A stretch of 64,000 nucleotides of DNA, taken from the NCBI RefSeq assembly GCF_019207085.1, contig NZ_JAATOM010000001.1:124001-188000 (forward strand), in the 5' to 3' direction. The stretch's first letter is position 1. Each line of letters begins with the position of its first letter. Below are positions 34,943-42,944 of the stretch, piece after piece. This DNA is from Variovorax sp. dw_308 (GTDB lineage Bacteria; Pseudomonadota; Gammaproteobacteria; Burkholderiales; Burkholderiaceae_C). A program made the position numbers and the translations under genes. Under the pieces are notes generated by a model, which saw nothing but the letters and a program-made list of their open reading frames with translations, had not been told where the DNA came from and made no database searches.

Positions 34943-35281
34943 CTACTGGCTGCCGATCCGCGTCATGCAATCAGGGCCGGTGAAGCCCGCCTTGCATTCG
35001 GTGAGCACGGCCGGCCGTTTGGTGGTCGACGTGGCCTGAAGGCTGGCGCCCGCTGACCCGGCCGCCGCCACGTAGAGGATCTTGCTCTTGCCGTTGCCGC
35101 AGGTGCCGACCACGCGGCCGGGCTCGCTGGATGCGGCATCGGCGATGGTCAAGGTGAAGCTGGCGATGCCGCCTGCCTTGATCTTCTGGTCGATCTCGGC
35201 CTTGAGTTCGTCGCAGGAGAGCGCGTGGCTCGACGCGGATGCGGCGAGGAGGGCGATGAAGAGTGCAATCAGCCTGGTCAT
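34943..35281 (-). CDS. DUF1161 family exported protein
   Basis: A 112-residue protein with a signal peptide of about 20 residues (MTRLIALFIALLAASASSHA). The DUF1161 core follows: LSCDELKAEIDQKIKAGGI, then FTLTIAD and a VGTCGNGKSKILY segment. It has four Cys residues and ends in a C-terminal CKAGFTGPDC motif, so disulphides in the periplasm are likely. Its start overlaps the stop of the upstream VOC-SRPBCC gene (ATGA), implying co-translation, although a functional link is not obvious. Confidence 0.87.
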   Translation of the reverse strand: MTRLIALFIALLAASASSHALSCDELKAEIDQKIKAGGIASFTLTIADAASSEPGRVVGTCGNGKSKILYVAAAGSAGASLQATSTTKRPAVLTECKAGFTGPDCMTRIGSQ

Positions 35282-36111
35282 GGCTTTCCCTGTGGAGTGG
35301 TCTGGATGTCTCGCACCACGTCGGCGAGCCGATCCAGATTTTGCTCGTTCGCCTCGACCACGACGTGGGCCACGCGATCGCGTTCCTCCGGCGTGTCGAA
35401 GGCCTGGCGCCAAGTGACCAGGGTGCGCTGGCCCTGGTCTGCCAGGTCGATCGTCAGGATGAAGTGGTGGGGGGAGGCGATGTGCTCGATCACCACGCGT
35501 TTCAGCGGCACGATGTCGGCGAAGGTGTTCTCGTTCGGATAGTCGGTGCCGTCCGGGCCGTGCAGCGTGAAGCGCCACGCGCCGCCCTTGCGAAAGTCGA
35601 AACCGCGGAAGGTGCTGGAGAAGCCCCGGGGCCCCCACCAGCGTGCGAGGTGCTCGGGGTGGCTGATGGCGCTGAACACCAACTCGCGCGGCGCATCGAT
35701 CAGGCGCGTGTGCAGGAAATCGCGAGGCGCGGGGCGCGCATAGCTCACCGTCAGCATCTCCCACTGGTGGCCGTCGGGCACGTTCCAGTAGACCATCCGG
35801 CCGCCGTATTCGGTGTTGATCTGCATGTTCATCGGGCCGGTCACCGTGCTGCGGTAGGGGATGCCCGCGGCCTGGATGCGGCCGAGGATCGCGTCGAACT
35901 GCGCCTCGCTCACGCGGAAGCAGAAGTGATGGATGGGGAAGTCTTCATCGGTATCGATGAAGTCGAGCGTCAGGCCATCGTTGACGAATACCGGGGAGAA
36001 GGGGCCGAGGGAGGTCTCCGCCCAGGGGACGCCGAGCAGTTCGGCCAGTTGCCTTGCCGATGCGAGCTTGTGGCGCGTGGGGACGATGGTGTGGTCGAGT
36101 TGGATGGGCAT
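35278..36111 (-). CDS. VOC/glyoxalase-like domain fused to SRPBCC (AHSA1-like) domain
   Basis: A 277-residue two-domain protein. Residues 1-125 have the vicinal-oxygen-chelate pattern (LDHTIVPTRHKLASARQLAEL, IHHFCFRVSEAQFDAILGRI, GGRMVYWNVPDGHQWEML) with candidate metal residues His7, His in IHHFCF and Glu in QWEML. Residues about 130-270 are SRPBCC/AHSA1-like (RLIDAPRELVFSAISHPEHLARWWGP, FDFRKGGAWRF, TLVTWRQAFDT). Each half is usually a stand-alone protein; here they form one open frame with no frameshift or internal ribosome site seen. GGAG precedes ATG 36111. Substrate is unknown; small hydrophobic ligand binding is a guess. Confidence 0.85.
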   Translation of the reverse strand: MPIQLDHTIVPTRHKLASARQLAELLGVPWAETSLGPFSPVFVNDGLTLDFIDTDEDFPIHHFCFRVSEAQFDAILGRIQAAGIPYRSTVTGPMNMQINTEYGGRMVYWNVPDGHQWEMLTVSYARPAPRDFLHTRLIDAPRELVFSAISHPEHLARWWGPRGFSSTFRGFDFRKGGAWRFTLHGPDGTDYPNENTFADIVPLKRVVIEHIASPHHFILTIDLADQGQRTLVTWRQAFDTPEERDRVAHVVVEANEQNLDRLADVVRDIQTTPQGKP

Positions 36112-36129
36112 CGTGGGTCTCCTTGTGTT

Positions 36130-36149
36130 GCGGGTCCGGTGGGACCCGC
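36130..36149. other. 8-bp perfect hairpin between thioesterase and VOC-SRPBCC genes
   Basis: GCGGGTCC (36130-36137) and GGACCCGC (36142-36149) are perfect complements around a GGTG loop. No T-run follows on the minus strand, so it is more likely an RNA-stability or attenuation hairpin, or an operator, than a terminator. Confidence 0.45.
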
Positions 36150-36193
36150 ACTCTGGCTTCCGGGGCTCTCGCGACGTAGGTGCCAGGCCCTTT

Positions 36194-36604
36194 TCAGCTC
36201 GCCCCGTCCAGCACCAGCTGCGTCTGCGTGATCACCGCGCACAGCTTGCCGTCAGCGTTCTTGATCGTGGTCTGCCAGACCATCGTCGTGCGGCCCCGGT
36301 GCAGCGCCAGGCTCTCGCCGGTGACCACCGTGCCGACACGGGCCCCCGCGATGAACTTGGTGCTGGAATCGGTGGTCGTCGTCTTCTTGCCAGGTGCGAG
36401 GTTCAGCACCGTGCCGACGGCGCCCAGCGTGTCGGCGAATGCCATGTAGGCGCCGCCATGCAGGATGCCGCCGGAGGTGCACAGGTCGGGCCGGACTTCC
36501 ATCGTCGCGAGCACGCGCTCGGGCGCGACCTCGGCGAGCTTGACGCCCATGAGGCCCGGGAACACCGGGTCCAGGAATTTCTGCAGCGTGGCAAGGTCGA
36601 GCAT
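36194..36604 (-). CDS. PaaI-like hotdog-fold acyl-CoA thioesterase
   Basis: A 136-residue protein with the hotdog thioesterase pattern CTSGGILHGGAYMAFADTLG (catalytic Asp/Glu-Gly helix around GGILHGGAYMAFAD) and a following TDSSTKFIAGARVG strand. It probably hydrolyses acyl- or aryl-CoA esters; the exact substrate is unknown. Its start codon shares the stop position of the upstream GNAT gene (both at 36604), so they are co-translated. Confidence 0.88.
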   Translation of the reverse strand: MLDLATLQKFLDPVFPGLMGVKLAEVAPERVLATMEVRPDLCTSGGILHGGAYMAFADTLGAVGTVLNLAPGKKTTTTDSSTKFIAGARVGTVVTGESLALHRGRTTMVWQTTIKNADGKLCAVITQTQLVLDGAS

Positions 36605-37074
36605 CAGGTCTCCTCGGTGAATAGCAGGCGGGTCATGAAAGCGCTGTGCGGGTCTTCGACATAGTCGCCGAAGGGCGGGCAGTAAGTGAAGCCAAAGCTG
36701 GCGTACAACTTGTGCGCGGGCTGGAAGGTCGCGATGGGCCCGGTCTCCAGGCTCAGGCGAGCGTAAGAGCGTCGGCGTGCTTCCTCGATGATCTGTGCGA
36801 GCAAGGCGCGGCCGGCGCCCTTGCGTCGGTGGGCCTCGGGCGTGCGCATGGACTTGATCTCGCCGTGCGTCGGGCTCAATTCCTTGAGTGCGCCGCAGCC
36901 CAGCAGCGCGTCGCCCGACCAGGCCGTCCAGAAGGTGATGTCGGGCTGGCGCAGCGCGTCGAGGTCCAGCGCGTGCACGCTCTCGGGCGGCGAGATCGCC
37001 CGCATGTTGCGCAGGTGCTCGTCGAGCAGGGCATGGATCTCAGGGCCGCGAAGGTCGTCGATTCGGATGTGCAT
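36604..37074 (-). CDS. GNAT-family N-acetyltransferase
   Basis: A 156-residue acetyltransferase. The acetyl-CoA loop motif A is visible as IKSMRTPEAHRRKGAGRALLAQII (R-R-K-G-A-G form of Q/RxxGxG/A), followed by YARLSLETGPIATFQPAHKLYASFGF, which resembles E. coli YafP/PhnO-type and B. subtilis YsnE-like enzymes. It ends with FGDYVEDPHSAFMTRLL. The acceptor is unknown. It is one of two adjacent, unrelated-looking GNAT genes in a minus-strand operon that continues into the thioesterase. Confidence 0.88.
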   Translation of the reverse strand: MHIRIDDLRGPEIHALLDEHLRNMRAISPPESVHALDLDALRQPDITFWTAWSGDALLGCGALKELSPTHGEIKSMRTPEAHRRKGAGRALLAQIIEEARRRSYARLSLETGPIATFQPAHKLYASFGFTYCPPFGDYVEDPHSAFMTRLLFTEET

Positions 37075-37077
37075 CGG

Positions 37078-37509
37078 TCAGGTGTCTTCCAGATACCCGC
37101 GCCGCGACGCCTGCCCCTGGTCCTCGAAGATCGCCATGGCCGTCGTCATGCGCCGGAAGCCGAGTGATTGATAGAACGACTCCTTGCCCGGCACCGAATA
37201 CAGGAGGATCTTCCGGTGCCCTTTTGAAAGGTCCACCAGCTTCGACAACATCTGCCGCCCGAGGCCCATGCCCTGATGCGTTGGCAACAGGGCTACGTCG
37301 CAGATGTACGAGCAGTCGGCGCCATCCGCGAGCGCCCGGCCCGCGCCGACCAGCCGGCCGTCATCGCGCACGAAGCAACGGAACATGCTGTGCGTGAATA
37401 CACCCTGGAGCCAGTCCGGCCGCTTGTCGCCAAGCGGTGCGGCACGGTAGAGCGCCGAGAGTTCATCCCAGTCGATGTCGTCGATCGAATGCGACCAGAC
37501 CAATGCCAC
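37078..37509 (-). CDS. GNAT-family N-acetyltransferase
   Basis: A 143-residue protein with motif A near DVALLPTHQGMGLGRQMLSKL (Q-G-M-G-L-G) and a typical end FYQSLGFRRMTTAMAIFE. The overall pattern (SALYRAAPLGDKRPDWLQ, FVRDDGRLVGAGRALADG) fits small-molecule GNATs of the aminoglycoside/arylamine type. It is the first gene of the minus-strand small-gene run, 3 bp upstream of the second GNAT. Substrate is unknown. Confidence 0.88.
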   Translation of the reverse strand: MALVWSHSIDDIDWDELSALYRAAPLGDKRPDWLQGVFTHSMFRCFVRDDGRLVGAGRALADGADCSYICDVALLPTHQGMGLGRQMLSKLVDLSKGHRKILLYSVPGKESFYQSLGFRRMTTAMAIFEDQGQASRRGYLEDT

Positions 37510-37636
37510 GAATTGCCTCGATTGAAAGCGTTTTGGAGCCAGCCGCGTTTATAGCAAGCCGGCCCTTGCGCCGTCGCGAGGGTGAGGCCCGGTCGGCGAT
37601 CTCGACCATCCCGGGCCCGAAGTTTTCGCGCCTTCT

Positions 37637-39622
37637 TCAGTAGGCTTGCCCCAACTGCTCCAGGATCGCCGGATTCTCCAGCGTCGACGTGTCCTGGGTC
37701 GAAGTCTCCCCCTTGGCCACGGAGCGCAGCAGCCGCCGCATGATCTTCCCGCTGCGCGTCTTGGGCAGGTTCTCCGCGAAGCGGATGTCCTTCGGCTTGG
37801 CAATCGGGCCGATCTCGCGGGCGATCCAGCTGCGCAGTTCGGCCGCGACGGCGGCGGCCTCCTTGCCGGCGGGCAACGCGCCCTTGAGCACGACGAAGGC
37901 GCAGATCGCCTCGCCCGTGGTGTCGTCGGGGCGGCCCACCACGGCGGCTTCCGCCACGAGCTTGGTGCACGACACCAGCGCCGATTCGATCTCCGTCGTG
38001 CCCATGCGGTGGCCGCTGACGTTCAGCACGTCGTCGATGCGGCCGGTGATGGTGAAGTTGCCGGTCACGGCGTCGCGAATCGCGCCGTCGCCGGCGAGGT
38101 AGTAGCGGCCCTGGAAGTCCTGCGGGTAGTAGCTGGACTTGTAGCGCTCCGGGTCGCCCCAGACGTTGCGGATCATCGCGGGCCAGGGTTTCTTCACGAC
38201 CAGGATGCCGCCCTGGCCCCAAGGGACCGGGTTGCCGGCTTCGTCGACCACGTCGGCGCTGATGCCGGGGAAGGGCAGGCTGCAGGAGCCGGGCACCAGG
38301 TCGTGCGCGCCGGGCAGCGGCGTGATCATGTGGCCGCCGGTCTCGGTCTGCCAGAAGGTGTCGACGATGGGGCAGCGGCCGCCGCCGATGTGCTGGTGGT
38401 ACCACTCCCAGGCGGCCGGGTTGATCGGCTCGCCGACCGAGCCGAGGATGCGCAGGCTCGACAGGTCGTAGTTGCGCGGGTGTGCCGTTGGCGTGCTTTC
38501 CGCGGCCTTGATGAGCGAGCGGATGGCCGTGGGCGCGGTGTAGAAAACGGTGACCAGGTGGTCCTGGATCATCCGCCAGAAGCGGCCGGCATCCGGGTAG
38601 GTGGGCACGCCTTCGAACACTACCTCGGTCGCGCCGAGCGCGAGCGGCCCGTAGGCGATGTAGGTGTGGCCGGTGACCCAGCCGATGTCGGCAGTGCACC
38701 AGAACACGTCTTCCGGCTTGAGGTCGAATGTCCATTTGCAGGTCAGCGCGGCATGCAGCAGGTAGCCGCCGGTCGAGTGCTGAACGCCCTTGGGCTTGCC
38801 GGTGGAACCGGAGGTGTAGAGCAGGAACAGCGGATGCTCCGCGCTCACCCACTCGGGCTCGCAGGTCGCCGGCTGCACGGCCAGCAGGTCTGCGATCCAC
38901 AGGTCGCGCGGCGCCGTGAACGGCACGTCGGCGCCGGTGCGCCGCGTGACCAGCACATGCCGCACGCTGTCGCAGCCGCCCAGCGCCAGCGCTTCGTCGA
39001 CCACGACCTTGAGCGGAAGCTGCTTGCCGCCACGCACCTGCTGGTCGGCCGTGAGCACCGCCACCGCGCCGGTGTCGGCGATGCGGTCGCGCAGCGCCTG
39101 CGAGGAGAAGCCGCCGAACACCACCGAATGGATCGCGCCAATGCGTGCGCAGGCCTGCATCGCCACCACGCCGTCGATCGACATCGACATGTAGATGACC
39201 ACGCGGTCGCCCTTCTTCACGCCGAGCGAGCGCAGTGCGTTGGCGGTGCGGCAGGTGCGTTCCAGCAGGTCCGCGTAAGTCACGTGGGTCACGGCGCCGT
39301 CGTCGGCCTCGAAGATGAGTGCCGTCTTCTGGCCGAGGCCGCGCTCGATGTTGCGGTCCAGGCAGTTGTAGGAGGCGTTGAGCGTGCCGTCCTCGAACCA
39401 CTTGAAGAAGGGCGCGTTGCTGCTGTCCAGCACCGTCGTGAACGGCGTCTTCCAGGTGATGAACTCGCGCGCCAGGCGGGCCCAGTAGGCCTCGTGGTCG
39501 GCCTCGGCCTCGGCCACCAGGCTGTCGTAGGCGGCGCGGCCGGAGACATGCGCGTTGCGCACGATTTCGTTCGAGGGCGGGTAGGTCGCGGGGGTTGCGA
39601 CGGCTGTCGTTGCGAGGTCCAT
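37637..39622 (-). CDS. acs: acetyl-CoA synthetase
   Basis: A 661-residue AMP-forming ligase that activates acetate to acetyl-CoA. The P-loop-like motif [14 protein letters not shown] and the adenylate-binding [12 protein letters not shown] and [12 protein letters not shown] are present. The catalytic and regulatory Lys626 lies in [11 protein letters not shown], the site that Pat-type enzymes acetylate in other bacteria. Length is standard (about 650). It is divergent from a hybrid histidine kinase gene, and the 154-bp gap holds an 18-bp motif that recurs before the yjcH-actP genes. Together these form an acetate uptake and activation island. Confidence 0.97.
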   Translation of the reverse strand: MDLATTAVATPATYPPSNEIVRNAHVSGRAAYDSLVAEAEADHEAYWARLAREFITWKTPFTTVLDSSNAPFFKWFEDGTLNASYNCLDRNIERGLGQKTALIFEADDGAVTHVTYADLLERTCRTANALRSLGVKKGDRVVIYMSMSIDGVVAMQACARIGAIHSVVFGGFSSQALRDRIADTGAVAVLTADQQVRGGKQLPLKVVVDEALALGGCDSVRHVLVTRRTGADVPFTAPRDLWIADLLAVQPATCEPEWVSAEHPLFLLYTSGSTGKPKGVQHSTGGYLLHAALTCKWTFDLKPEDVFWCTADIGWVTGHTYIAYGPLALGATEVVFEGVPTYPDAGRFWRMIQDHLVTVFYTAPTAIRSLIKAAESTPTAHPRNYDLSSLRILGSVGEPINPAAWEWYHQHIGGGRCPIVDTFWQTETGGHMITPLPGAHDLVPGSCSLPFPGISADVVDEAGNPVPWGQGGILVVKKPWPAMIRNVWGDPERYKSSYYPQDFQGRYYLAGDGAIRDAVTGNFTITGRIDDVLNVSGHRMGTTEIESALVSCTKLVAEAAVVGRPDDTTGEAICAFVVLKGALPAGKEAAAVAAELRSWIAREIGPIAKPKDIRFAENLPKTRSGKIMRRLLRSVAKGETSTQDTSTLENPAILEQLGQAY

Positions 39623-39692
39623 GATGTGTTCCTTGAAGCGTTCAACAATGGAACCGGAGCATGCGCGGTGAACTTTGCAGCAGTCGGCTCGA

Positions 39693-39710
39693 AATATGAC
39701 GAATGTTTGC
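39693..39710. promoter_or_regulatory. acetate-island shared motif, copy 1 (acs/kinase divergent region)
   Basis: AATATGACGAATGTTTGC matches the copy at 42549-42566 at 16 of 18 positions. It lies 71 bp from the acs start and 67 bp from the kinase start. A partial copy, GAACTTTGCAG, begins at 39670, and a TATAAAT box (39726-39732) follows towards the kinase gene. It is a candidate binding site for the OmpR-type regulator encoded nearby. Confidence 0.6.
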
Positions 39711-39776
39711 AGGGCTCCGCTGGGCTATAAATCGAATGTTGGCGATCGCGTCATCGACGCACGGCTGGGAGACAAC

Positions 39777-41738
39777 TTGAGAGACAACGAATTCGCCGCC
39801 GCGGAGACGGCCCCGCTGGCGCGCTACCAGACCCTGCAGGCCGGGCTCGACCTGCTCGACCAGGGCCTGTCGATCTTCGACGCCGACCTGCGGCTGGTGG
39901 CGTGGAACCGCGCTTACGAGCGGCTGCTGGACTTCCCCCAGGGCATGGCGCGCATGGGAACGCCCTTCGAGACCTTCATCCGCTACAACGCCCGGCGCGG
40001 CGAATACGGCCCTGGCGACCCCGAGGCGCTGGTGGCCGAGCGCGTGGCCGCGGCCCGTACCTTCATGGGGCACGACCTCGAGCGCACCCGCCCGGACGGC
40101 TGCGTGCTCCACATCCATGGCGAGCCGCTGCCCGGCCACGGCTTCGTCACGCTGTATTCCGACGTCACCGCGCAGCGCCGCGCGGAGCGCACGATCCGGC
40201 AGCAGAACGCCGAACTGGAAACCCGCGTGGTGGCGCGCACCGCCGAACTGGTCAGCAGCGAACAGCGCATGCGGCTGGTGATGGACTCCATCCCGGCGCT
40301 GGTGGCGTACTTCGATCGGCGTCGGGTGTACAACTATCTCAACCGCGGCTACCACGGGTGGTTCGGCATCGACACCACGCGGCCGGAGACCGTCAGCGCC
40401 AGGGCCTTCCTCGGCGACGAGGTCTACGCCCTGGTCAAGCCTCACGTACTTCGCGCGGTCGCGGGCGAATCCGTCACCTTCGAGTACGAACTGGTCATCC
40501 ACACCGGTGAGCGGCGGGCCGTGCGCACCTCGCTCGTCCCTGAATTCGCGAGCGACGGCACGGTGGCCGGCTGCTTCGAGCTGACCTTCGACATCACCGA
40601 GCAGCGGCGCGCGCAGGAGTTGCTGGCGCGCACCCAGAAGCTGGAAGCGCTGGGCCACCTCACGGGCGGGCTGGCGCACGATTTCAACAACATCCTGACC
40701 GTCGTGATCGGCAATCTCGCGGCCTTGAAGGACGCGTACCCCGACGACCCCAACGTGCCCGAATACATCCAGCCCGCGCTCGATGCCTCGCGGCGCGGCG
40801 CCGACCTGGTCAAGGGGCTGATGCGCTTCGCGCGCCGCCAGCCCTTGCAGGCAGGGGCGGTGGACGCGGCGACGGTGCTGCGCGCGGTCGAAGGGCTGGT
40901 CCGGCATTCCTTGCCCGAACGCATCCACCTGGGTGTCGACGTGGAGGCACAGTCGCTCGGCATCTGGATCGACGCGGCCCAGCTCGAACAGGCCATTCTC
41001 AACATGGTGCTGAATGCGCGCGATGCCATGCCGTCCGGCGGCCAGGTCACGCTGCGCGCGCGGCCGGCGCACCTGGATGCCGATGCTGCCGCCGCGCTCC
41101 AGACCACGCCGGGCGACTGCGTGCGAATCGACGTGCAGGACAACGGTTGCGGCATGGACGCCCGCACCATGGCCCACATGTTCGAGCCCTTCTTCACCAC
41201 CAAGCAGCCGGGCAGCGGCACCGGGCTGGGCATGGCGATGGTCTATGGCTTCGTCAAGCAGTCGGGCGGCGCGATCGACGTGCGCAGCGAGCCGGGATGC
41301 GGCACCACCATCTCGCTCTGGCTGCCGGCGAGCGAGCGCCCTGGCCTCGACCGCCCCGCGCCGGCCGGCGCACCGGAGGCCCCGGGGCGGCGTGGCCTCG
41401 CGCTGCTGGTGGACGACGATGCGCAGGTCCGCCGCGTGGTGCGGCGCACCCTGCTCGACATGGGCTATGCGGTGCTGGAGGCCGACAGCGGCGTCGAGGC
41501 GCTGGCCCTGCTGCGGCAGACCTCCGACATCGCGCTGCTGCTGTCCGACGTGGCGATGCCGGGCGGCGTCGACGGGCGCGAAGTCGCGGCCACCGCGCGC
41601 CAGCTGCACCTGGCGCAGGCCGTGGTGCTGATGAGCGGCAATGCCGCCGGCGACCATGCCGTGACCGGCGTGCCATGGCTGGTCAAGCCCTTCACTCCGG
41701 CGCAACTGGCCGATGCGATCGAGGCAAGCAGAGCATGA
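39777..41738 (+). CDS. hybrid sensor histidine kinase with PAS domains (acetate island)
   Basis: About 653 residues from a TTG at 39777, chosen because GGGAG lies 5-9 bp upstream; an ATG at 39696 in frame would overlap the regulatory motif. A PAS_7-type domain (about 15-135, LDLLDQGLSIFDADLRLVAWN) is followed by a coiled coil and a second PAS (about 160-275). The HisKA H-box has His301 in GGLAHDFNNIL. HATPase boxes are NMVLNARDAM, DNGCGMD and GTGLGMAMVYG. A C-terminal receiver has Asp591 in LLSDVAMPGG. No transmembrane helix is seen, so it senses a cytosolic signal. Its stop overlaps the start of the OmpR-type regulator. PAS_7/HisKA/REC order resembles the cytoplasmic part of CrbS/MxtR acetate sensors without their transporter-like N-terminus. 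Confidence 0.87.
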   Translation: MRDNEFAAAETAPLARYQTLQAGLDLLDQGLSIFDADLRLVAWNRAYERLLDFPQGMARMGTPFETFIRYNARRGEYGPGDPEALVAERVAAARTFMGHDLERTRPDGCVLHIHGEPLPGHGFVTLYSDVTAQRRAERTIRQQNAELETRVVARTAELVSSEQRMRLVMDSIPALVAYFDRRRVYNYLNRGYHGWFGIDTTRPETVSARAFLGDEVYALVKPHVLRAVAGESVTFEYELVIHTGERRAVRTSLVPEFASDGTVAGCFELTFDITEQRRAQELLARTQKLEALGHLTGGLAHDFNNILTVVIGNLAALKDAYPDDPNVPEYIQPALDASRRGADLVKGLMRFARRQPLQAGAVDAATVLRAVEGLVRHSLPERIHLGVDVEAQSLGIWIDAAQLEQAILNMVLNARDAMPSGGQVTLRARPAHLDADAAAALQTTPGDCVRIDVQDNGCGMDARTMAHMFEPFFTTKQPGSGTGLGMAMVYGFVKQSGGAIDVRSEPGCGTTISLWLPASERPGLDRPAPAGAPEAPGRRGLALLVDDDAQVRRVVRRTLLDMGYAVLEADSGVEALALLRQTSDIALLLSDVAMPGGVDGREVAATARQLHLAQAVVLMSGNAAGDHAVTGVPWLVKPFTPAQLADAIEASRA

Positions 41739-42481
41739 GCACGCACGTCACCCTTCCGCCGCGCGACGAAAGCGCACCCCGGTCCCTGATCTTCGTGGTC
41801 GAGGACGACCCGGCCGTGACCAAGCTGGTGCTCAACGCGCTGACGGAATTCGGCTTCAACGCCGAAGGCTTCCAGACCGGCACCAGCATGCTGCGCCGCA
41901 TGCAGACCGAACAGCCCGACCTGTGCATCGTCGACCTCGGCCTGCCGGACATGGACGGCATCGACCTGGTGCGCCGCATCACGACGCAGACCAGCGCCGG
42001 CGTGCTGATCCTCACCGGGCGCGGCCACACGGCCGACCGCGTGATGGGCCTGGAACTGGGCGGCGACGACTACATGACCAAGCCCTTCGAATCGCGCGAA
42101 CTGGTGGCGCGGGTGCGCAGCATCCTGCGGCGGCGTATGTCGTCGAACGGCACGTCCGGCGCGCAGCAGCGGCGCTATGCCAGCTTCCTGGGCTGGCGAA
42201 TCGATTGCGCGGCCAACATACTGCGCTCGCCGGACGGCAGCGAGCACCTGCTGGGCACCGCCGAGACGCAGGTGCTGCGCTGCTTCGTCGAGCGGCCGCA
42301 CCAGATCCTCACGCGCGAGCAGTTGATGGGCGCGCGCGACCTGCTGCCGACCGACCGCAGCATCGACGTGCGCATCTCGCGCCTGCGCCGCAAGATCGAA
42401 GTTGATCCGCATGATCCGGTCATCATCAAGACGGTTTACGGCGCGGGCTACATGTTCGCGGCGGCCGTGACTTGGGCTTGA
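41735..42481 (+). CDS. OmpR/PhoB-family response regulator (acetate island)
   Basis: A 248-residue regulator. The receiver domain (about 17-130) has the acidic pair Asp24-Asp25, phospho-Asp67 in CIVDLGLPDMDG, and the Lys in YMTKPFESRE. The C-terminal winged helix (about 150-245) ends with the typical DVRISRLRRKIE and VIIKTVYGAGYMF. ATG 41735 overlaps the kinase stop, so it is the cognate regulator. By position it is expected to control acs and yjcH-actP through the repeated 18-bp motif. Known acetate systems CrbR/ErdR use LuxR-type regulators, so this OmpR-type partner is unusual. Confidence 0.92.
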   Translation: MSTHVTLPPRDESAPRSLIFVVEDDPAVTKLVLNALTEFGFNAEGFQTGTSMLRRMQTEQPDLCIVDLGLPDMDGIDLVRRITTQTSAGVLILTGRGHTADRVMGLELGGDDYMTKPFESRELVARVRSILRRRMSSNGTSGAQQRRYASFLGWRIDCAANILRSPDGSEHLLGTAETQVLRCFVERPHQILTREQLMGARDLLPTDRSIDVRISRLRRKIEVDPHDPVIIKTVYGAGYMFAAAVTWA

Positions 42482-42548
42482 AATAGAACCCGAGGATCGG
42501 GCGATCGGACCGCCGAACAGGGCGGGAATTCGCCCGAGAAGTACCACC

Positions 42549-42566
42549 AATGTGACGAATCTTTGC
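42549..42566. promoter_or_regulatory. acetate-island shared motif, copy 2 (before yjcH-actP)
   Basis: AATGTGACGAATCTTTGC, 16 of 18 positions identical to copy 1 at 39693-39710, lies 70 bp before the yjcH start, almost the same spacing as copy 1 to its genes. The upstream GGGCG/CGCCC hairpin around 42522-42537 may end the regulator transcript. Confidence 0.6.
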
Positions 42567-42635
42567 GTCCATCCCCGGGGCTGAAGGCGGCGACCCAGAA
42601 TCGCGCCGAATCCACCCATCAACGGAGACAAACGC

Positions 42636-42944
42636 ATGCTCGATCCCGCCGTCCAGAAGATCCAGTCGAATCCCAAGTACCTCGAGCTGCGACGAAAACG
42701 CAATGCCTTCGGATGGTTGCTGGCCGCGTTGATGATGGTCGTCTACTACGGCTACATCGCGCTCATCGCGTTCAACAAGCCCTTCCTGGCGCAACCGATC
42801 GGCAAGGGCGTCACCTCCATCGGCATACCGATCGGCTTGGGCGTGATCGTCTTCACCATCGTCATCACGGCGATCTACATCCGTCGCGCCAACGGCGAGT
42901 TCGACCGCCTGACCGCGGAAATCATCGAGGAAGCGAAGCCATGA
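42636..42944 (+). CDS. yjcH: DUF485 membrane protein (YjcH-like)
   Basis: A 102-residue protein with two transmembrane helices (about 25-48 and 62-85) and the DUF485 pattern [21 protein letters not shown] at the N-terminus. In E. coli the homologue YjcH lies between acs and actP in one operon, and its role is undefined but tied to acetate transport. Its stop overlaps the actP start (ATGA). An AGGAAGC-type sequence near its end serves actP translation. Confidence 0.93.
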   Translation: MLDPAVQKIQSNPKYLELRRKRNAFGWLLAALMMVVYYGYIALIAFNKPFLAQPIGKGVTSIGIPIGLGVIVFTIVITAIYIRRANGEFDRLTAEIIEEAKP

